Source: an uncultured Clostridia bacterium
GTDB lineage: Bacteria; Bacillota; Clostridia; Oscillospirales; Ruminococcaceae
DNA: 7,561 nt
Assembly (NCBI GenBank): GCA_947165805.1
Contig: CAMVBT010000120.1
Span: 1-7,561, forward strand
Direction: 5' to 3'
The notes below the pieces were generated by a model, which did no database searches, was not told where the DNA came from, and saw nothing but the letters and a program-made list of their open reading frames with translations. Shown here one piece after another: positions 4,850-7,561 of this stretch. Position numbers and translations under genes: made by a program. Numbering within the stretch: position 1 is the first letter of the stretch; each line of letters starts with the position of its first letter.

Positions 4850-7561
4850 ATGACAAGACAACTATTCTGCGACAACTGGGAATTCGCGGAGACTTCTCTG
4901 TTTACGGAGTACGAAGACGCTTCCGGCTGGAAGCGCGTCGATATCCCGCATGACTGGCTCATATACGACGTAAAGGCGCTGTACCGCGACTCGACGGGCT
5001 GGTACAGGCGGAAGTATACGCATAAGAACGACGGACTTCGCACCGTGCTGCGGTTCGAGGGCGTGTATATGGACAGCAGCGTCTACGTCAACGGAGTCCG
5101 GGCGTTCGAGTGGAAGAACGGCTATACCACCTTCGACGCGGATATTACCGATTTCCTGCGCGAGGGTGAGAATCTGATCGCCGTGCGGGCGGATCATCGG
5201 GCTCCGAATTCCCGCTGGTATTCGGGGGCGGGCATATACCGCAATGTGTGGTTATGCAGATACCCCGGAACGCATATCCTGCCCGACGGTGTGTACATTA
5301 CCGCCGATGAGGGCGTTACGGTGACTGTGGAAGCCGAGCGTCCCGCAGGCGTGACAGTTGACGGGCTGACGATACATACCGCGATATATGACGGCGACAA
5401 GCTCCTCGCGCAGACCGAAAGCCCCTGCCTCGCGGCGGACAGCGGCGAGCTGCCCGCACCCGCAGTCCGCGAGGGATGCAGATATTCCATAAATACGCAC
5501 AAGCTTTATTTAGATGACCCGCGCAGGTGGGATATCGAAGACCCGAAGCTCTACGACTGCCTCAACGAGCTCAAGCGGAACGGAGAAGTCATAGATTCAC
5601 GGGTGACGAGGTTCGGATTCAGGGAAATGAGGTTCACGCCGGATAAGGGCTTCTTCCTAAACGGCAGAAATGTGAAGATACACGGCGTCTGCGAGCACCA
5701 CGACCTCGGGGCGCTGGGAGCGGCGATGAATAAGGACGCTCTGCGCCGCAAGCTCACAAAGCTGCGCACAATGGGCGTGAACGCGATACGCACCGCGCAC
5801 AACCCGCCCGCCGCGGAGCTTATGGAGCTCTGCGACGAAATGGGCTTTCTGGTGCTCTCGGAGTTCACCGACGTGTGGGAGATACCGAAGACCGAGTTTG
5901 ACTACGTCCGCTTCGCGAAGGAGTGGAGAGAGCGCGATATCGCCTCATGGGTGCGCAGGGACAGGAACCACCCCTGCCTGATCGGCTGGAGCCTCGGCAA
6001 CGAGATACCCGACACGGGCGCGGACGAGCACGGGCAGGAGCTTACCACGCTGATGCGCCGCCTTGTGCGGCAGAGCGACCCGCGCGGCAACGGCGCGGTC
6101 ACCATAGGCTCGAACCAGATGCGCACGGAGAACGGTCAGAAATGCGCCGACATACTCGGCGTCGCGGGCTACAACTACGCCGAGGAGCTGTATGAGCGCG
6201 ACCACGCTGAGCGCCCGCAGCGCTGCATCTACGGCAGCGAGACCTCGTCGATAGTGACGAGCCGCGGCATATATCACTTCCCGCTTGAGGAAGCCAACCT
6301 CGGCGACGACGACGGCCAGTGCTCGGCGCTGGGCAACGGCTCGCCGATATGGGCGGCGAAGAATTGGGAATGGTGCATAACAAAGGACCGCGACGCCGAG
6401 TTCTGCGCCGGTCAGTTTATTTGGACAGGCTTCGACTACATCGGCGAGCCCACCCCCTATGACAGCAAGAACAGCTTCTTCGGGCAGTTCGATACCGCAG
6501 GCTTTGAAAAGGACGGAGCCTATGTGTTCCGCGGCGCTTGGACAGACAGCCGGACAGAGCCGTTTGTGCATATCTTCCCCCACTGGGACTACGGCGAGGG
6601 AGATATCATCGACGTGCGCGTGGCGTCAGATCTGCCGAAGGTGGAGCTGTACCTGAACGACCGTCTGATAAAGTCGCAGGAGTTCGCCCGTGAGCACGGT
6701 AAGGAGCTGCTGCTCGACGCGAAAATACCCTACGAGCCCGGCAGACTCAGGGCTGTCGGCTATAATGAGCAGGGCGTGCAGTGCGCGGTCTGCTCACAGG
6801 AGAGCTTCGGCGACACCGCGAAGCTGTGCGCCGTGCCGGACGTGTCGGAGTTCAGAGCCGACGGGCGCAGTCTTGTGTTCGTCACGATATACGCCGTTGA
6901 CGGCAAGGGGCGCAGAGTCTGCAATGCGAATGACCGCGTGAACGTTGAAGTCACCGGAGCCGGGAGGCTGATAGGTCTCGACAACGGCGATTCGCAGGAC
7001 TTTGAGCAGTACAAGGGCGTTTCGAGGCGGCTGTTCTCGGGAAAGCTGCTGGCGATCATAGCGGCGAAGGACGTTCCCGGCGAGGTGAGAGTGAAGGTGA
7101 CCTCCCCCTCGGCGCAGGGCGGCGAGATAACTCTGACGGCAGTTCCCGCCGAAGTGCCGGAGGGCGTGAGCTGCGCCGAGGAGAACAGCGGTGAGTTCAT
7201 CACCGGCGATATCCCCGTGCGCAGGATCGGCCTTGCCGGTGAGAGCCGCGTGTTTACCCCGGAGCGCAGGACGCTGCGCTTTGAAACGGTGCTGTACCCG
7301 GCGGGAGCATCATACCGTGACATCACCTACCGCCTGACCGGAGCAAACGGCATAGACAGCAGGCTGGCGCGGATAGTGAGCTCCGACGGAACAGGCGTTA
7401 CCGTCGAGTGCCTCGGCGACGGGGAATTTTATCTGCGGGCGCTGTGCAGGAACGGCACGGACAGGGTGCGGCTGATGAACTCGGTGCGCCTTACCGGCGA
7501 GGGGCTCGGGAATGCGTTCCACGACCCCTATGGGCTTGTGGAGGCGGGGCTCTGTACTCTG
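4850..7561 (+). CDS. GH2 beta-galactosidase-like enzyme, 3' end outside window
   Basis: The reading frame from ATG 4850 (AAGGAG at 4840-4845) is open for 904 codons to the window edge without a stop, so the C-terminus is missing. It resembles retaining glycoside hydrolase family 2. The N-terminal jelly-roll sugar-binding domain covers about 1-140, an Ig-like domain about 145-255 and a TIM barrel about 256-565. Barrel motifs include GVCEHHDLG (279-287), GVNAIRTAHNPP (309-320), acid/base Glu385 in SLGNE, nucleophile Glu464 in YGSETSS, and FIWTGFDYIGEP at 523-534. C-terminal beta-domains follow: DUF4982-like (about 571-645), Ig-like with GLDNGD (about 660-755) and another Ig-like domain (about 800-882). 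No signal peptide is present, so it should be cytoplasmic and act on imported oligosaccharides. The SETSS nucleophile context suits DUF4982-type beta-galactosidases rather than LacZ or beta-glucuronidases. Exact linkage specificity cannot be deduced. Confidence 0.9.
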   Translation, partial: MTRQLFCDNWEFAETSLFTEYEDASGWKRVDIPHDWLIYDVKALYRDSTGWYRRKYTHKNDGLRTVLRFEGVYMDSSVYVNGVRAFEWKNGYTTFDADITDFLREGENLIAVRADHRAPNSRWYSGAGIYRNVWLCRYPGTHILPDGVYITADEGVTVTVEAERPAGVTVDGLTIHTAIYDGDKLLAQTESPCLAADSGELPAPAVREGCRYSINTHKLYLDDPRRWDIEDPKLYDCLNELKRNGEVIDSRVTRFGFREMRFTPDKGFFLNGRNVKIHGVCEHHDLGALGAAMNKDALRRKLTKLRTMGVNAIRTAHNPPAAELMELCDEMGFLVLSEFTDVWEIPKTEFDYVRFAKEWRERDIASWVRRDRNHPCLIGWSLGNEIPDTGADEHGQELTTLMRRLVRQSDPRGNGAVTIGSNQMRTENGQKCADILGVAGYNYAEELYERDHAERPQRCIYGSETSSIVTSRGIYHFPLEEANLGDDDGQCSALGNGSPIWAAKNWEWCITKDRDAEFCAGQFIWTGFDYIGEPTPYDSKNSFFGQFDTAGFEKDGAYVFRGAWTDSRTEPFVHIFPHWDYGEGDIIDVRVASDLPKVELYLNDRLIKSQEFAREHGKELLLDAKIPYEPGRLRAVGYNEQGVQCAVCSQESFGDTAKLCAVPDVSEFRADGRSLVFVTIYAVDGKGRRVCNANDRVNVEVTGAGRLIGLDNGDSQDFEQYKGVSRRLFSGKLLAIIAAKDVPGEVRVKVTSPSAQGGEITLTAVPAEVPEGVSCAEENSGEFITGDIPVRRIGLAGESRVFTPERRTLRFETVLYPAGASYRDITYRLTGANGIDSRLARIVSSDGTGVTVECLGDGEFYLRALCRNGTDRVRLMNSVRLTGEGLGNAFHDPYGLVEAGLCTL

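Noticed and set aside
5945..6583. 212-codon open frame on the - strand
   Set aside because: It is fully antisense to the GH2 catalytic barrel, including the nucleophile region, and has Ala/Val/Arg-rich composition typical of shadow frames.

Overview
The window carries five tightly packed genes, all on the + strand, forming one carbohydrate-uptake and degradation cluster. The order is a MalF-type ABC permease (121-1635), a MalG-type permease (1632-2495), an MsmX/UgpC/MalK-type ATPase (2535-3755), a LacI-family regulator (3782-4798) and a family GH2 beta-galactosidase-like enzyme (4850 to the window edge, still open). Junctions are a 4-base GTGA overlap followed by gaps of 39, 26 and 51 bases. 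No strong terminator or obvious promoter lies between the genes, so a single transcript is likely.

The organism is probably a Gram-positive Clostridia member, tentatively a gut Oscillospirales/Ruminococcaceae-like anaerobe. This is inferred from strong AGGAGG-type ribosome sites, moderately high GC with unusually frequent ATA isoleucine codons, a long Firmicutes-style N-terminal extension on the MalF homologue, and an MsmX-like ATPase. No taxonomic marker gene is present, so this is only a guess.

Layout: positions 1-120 are non-coding or unassigned. The first ~90 bases are about 81% G+C by hand count, clearly unlike the rest, and contain an inverted repeat and a G-quadruplex-like pattern. 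Positions 121-3755 encode the membrane and nucleotide-binding parts of an importer. Its solute-binding protein is not in the window and is probably just upstream or elsewhere. Positions 3782-4798 encode a probable local regulator. A perfect 9-bp hairpin occupies the gap before the GH2 gene.

Proposed working: the importer brings a short oligosaccharide into the cell, the GH2 enzyme (no signal peptide, hence cytoplasmic) removes a terminal beta-linked sugar, most likely galactose, and the LacI-type protein senses the sugar and controls the cluster. Permeases of this class serve maltodextrins in some bacteria and beta-galacto-oligosaccharides in others. The GH2 neighbour favours a beta-galactoside, but this is inference. 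I see no mobile element, CRISPR array, tRNA or rRNA, and no clearly unprecedented system. The cluster is a recognisable type with a few local oddities.
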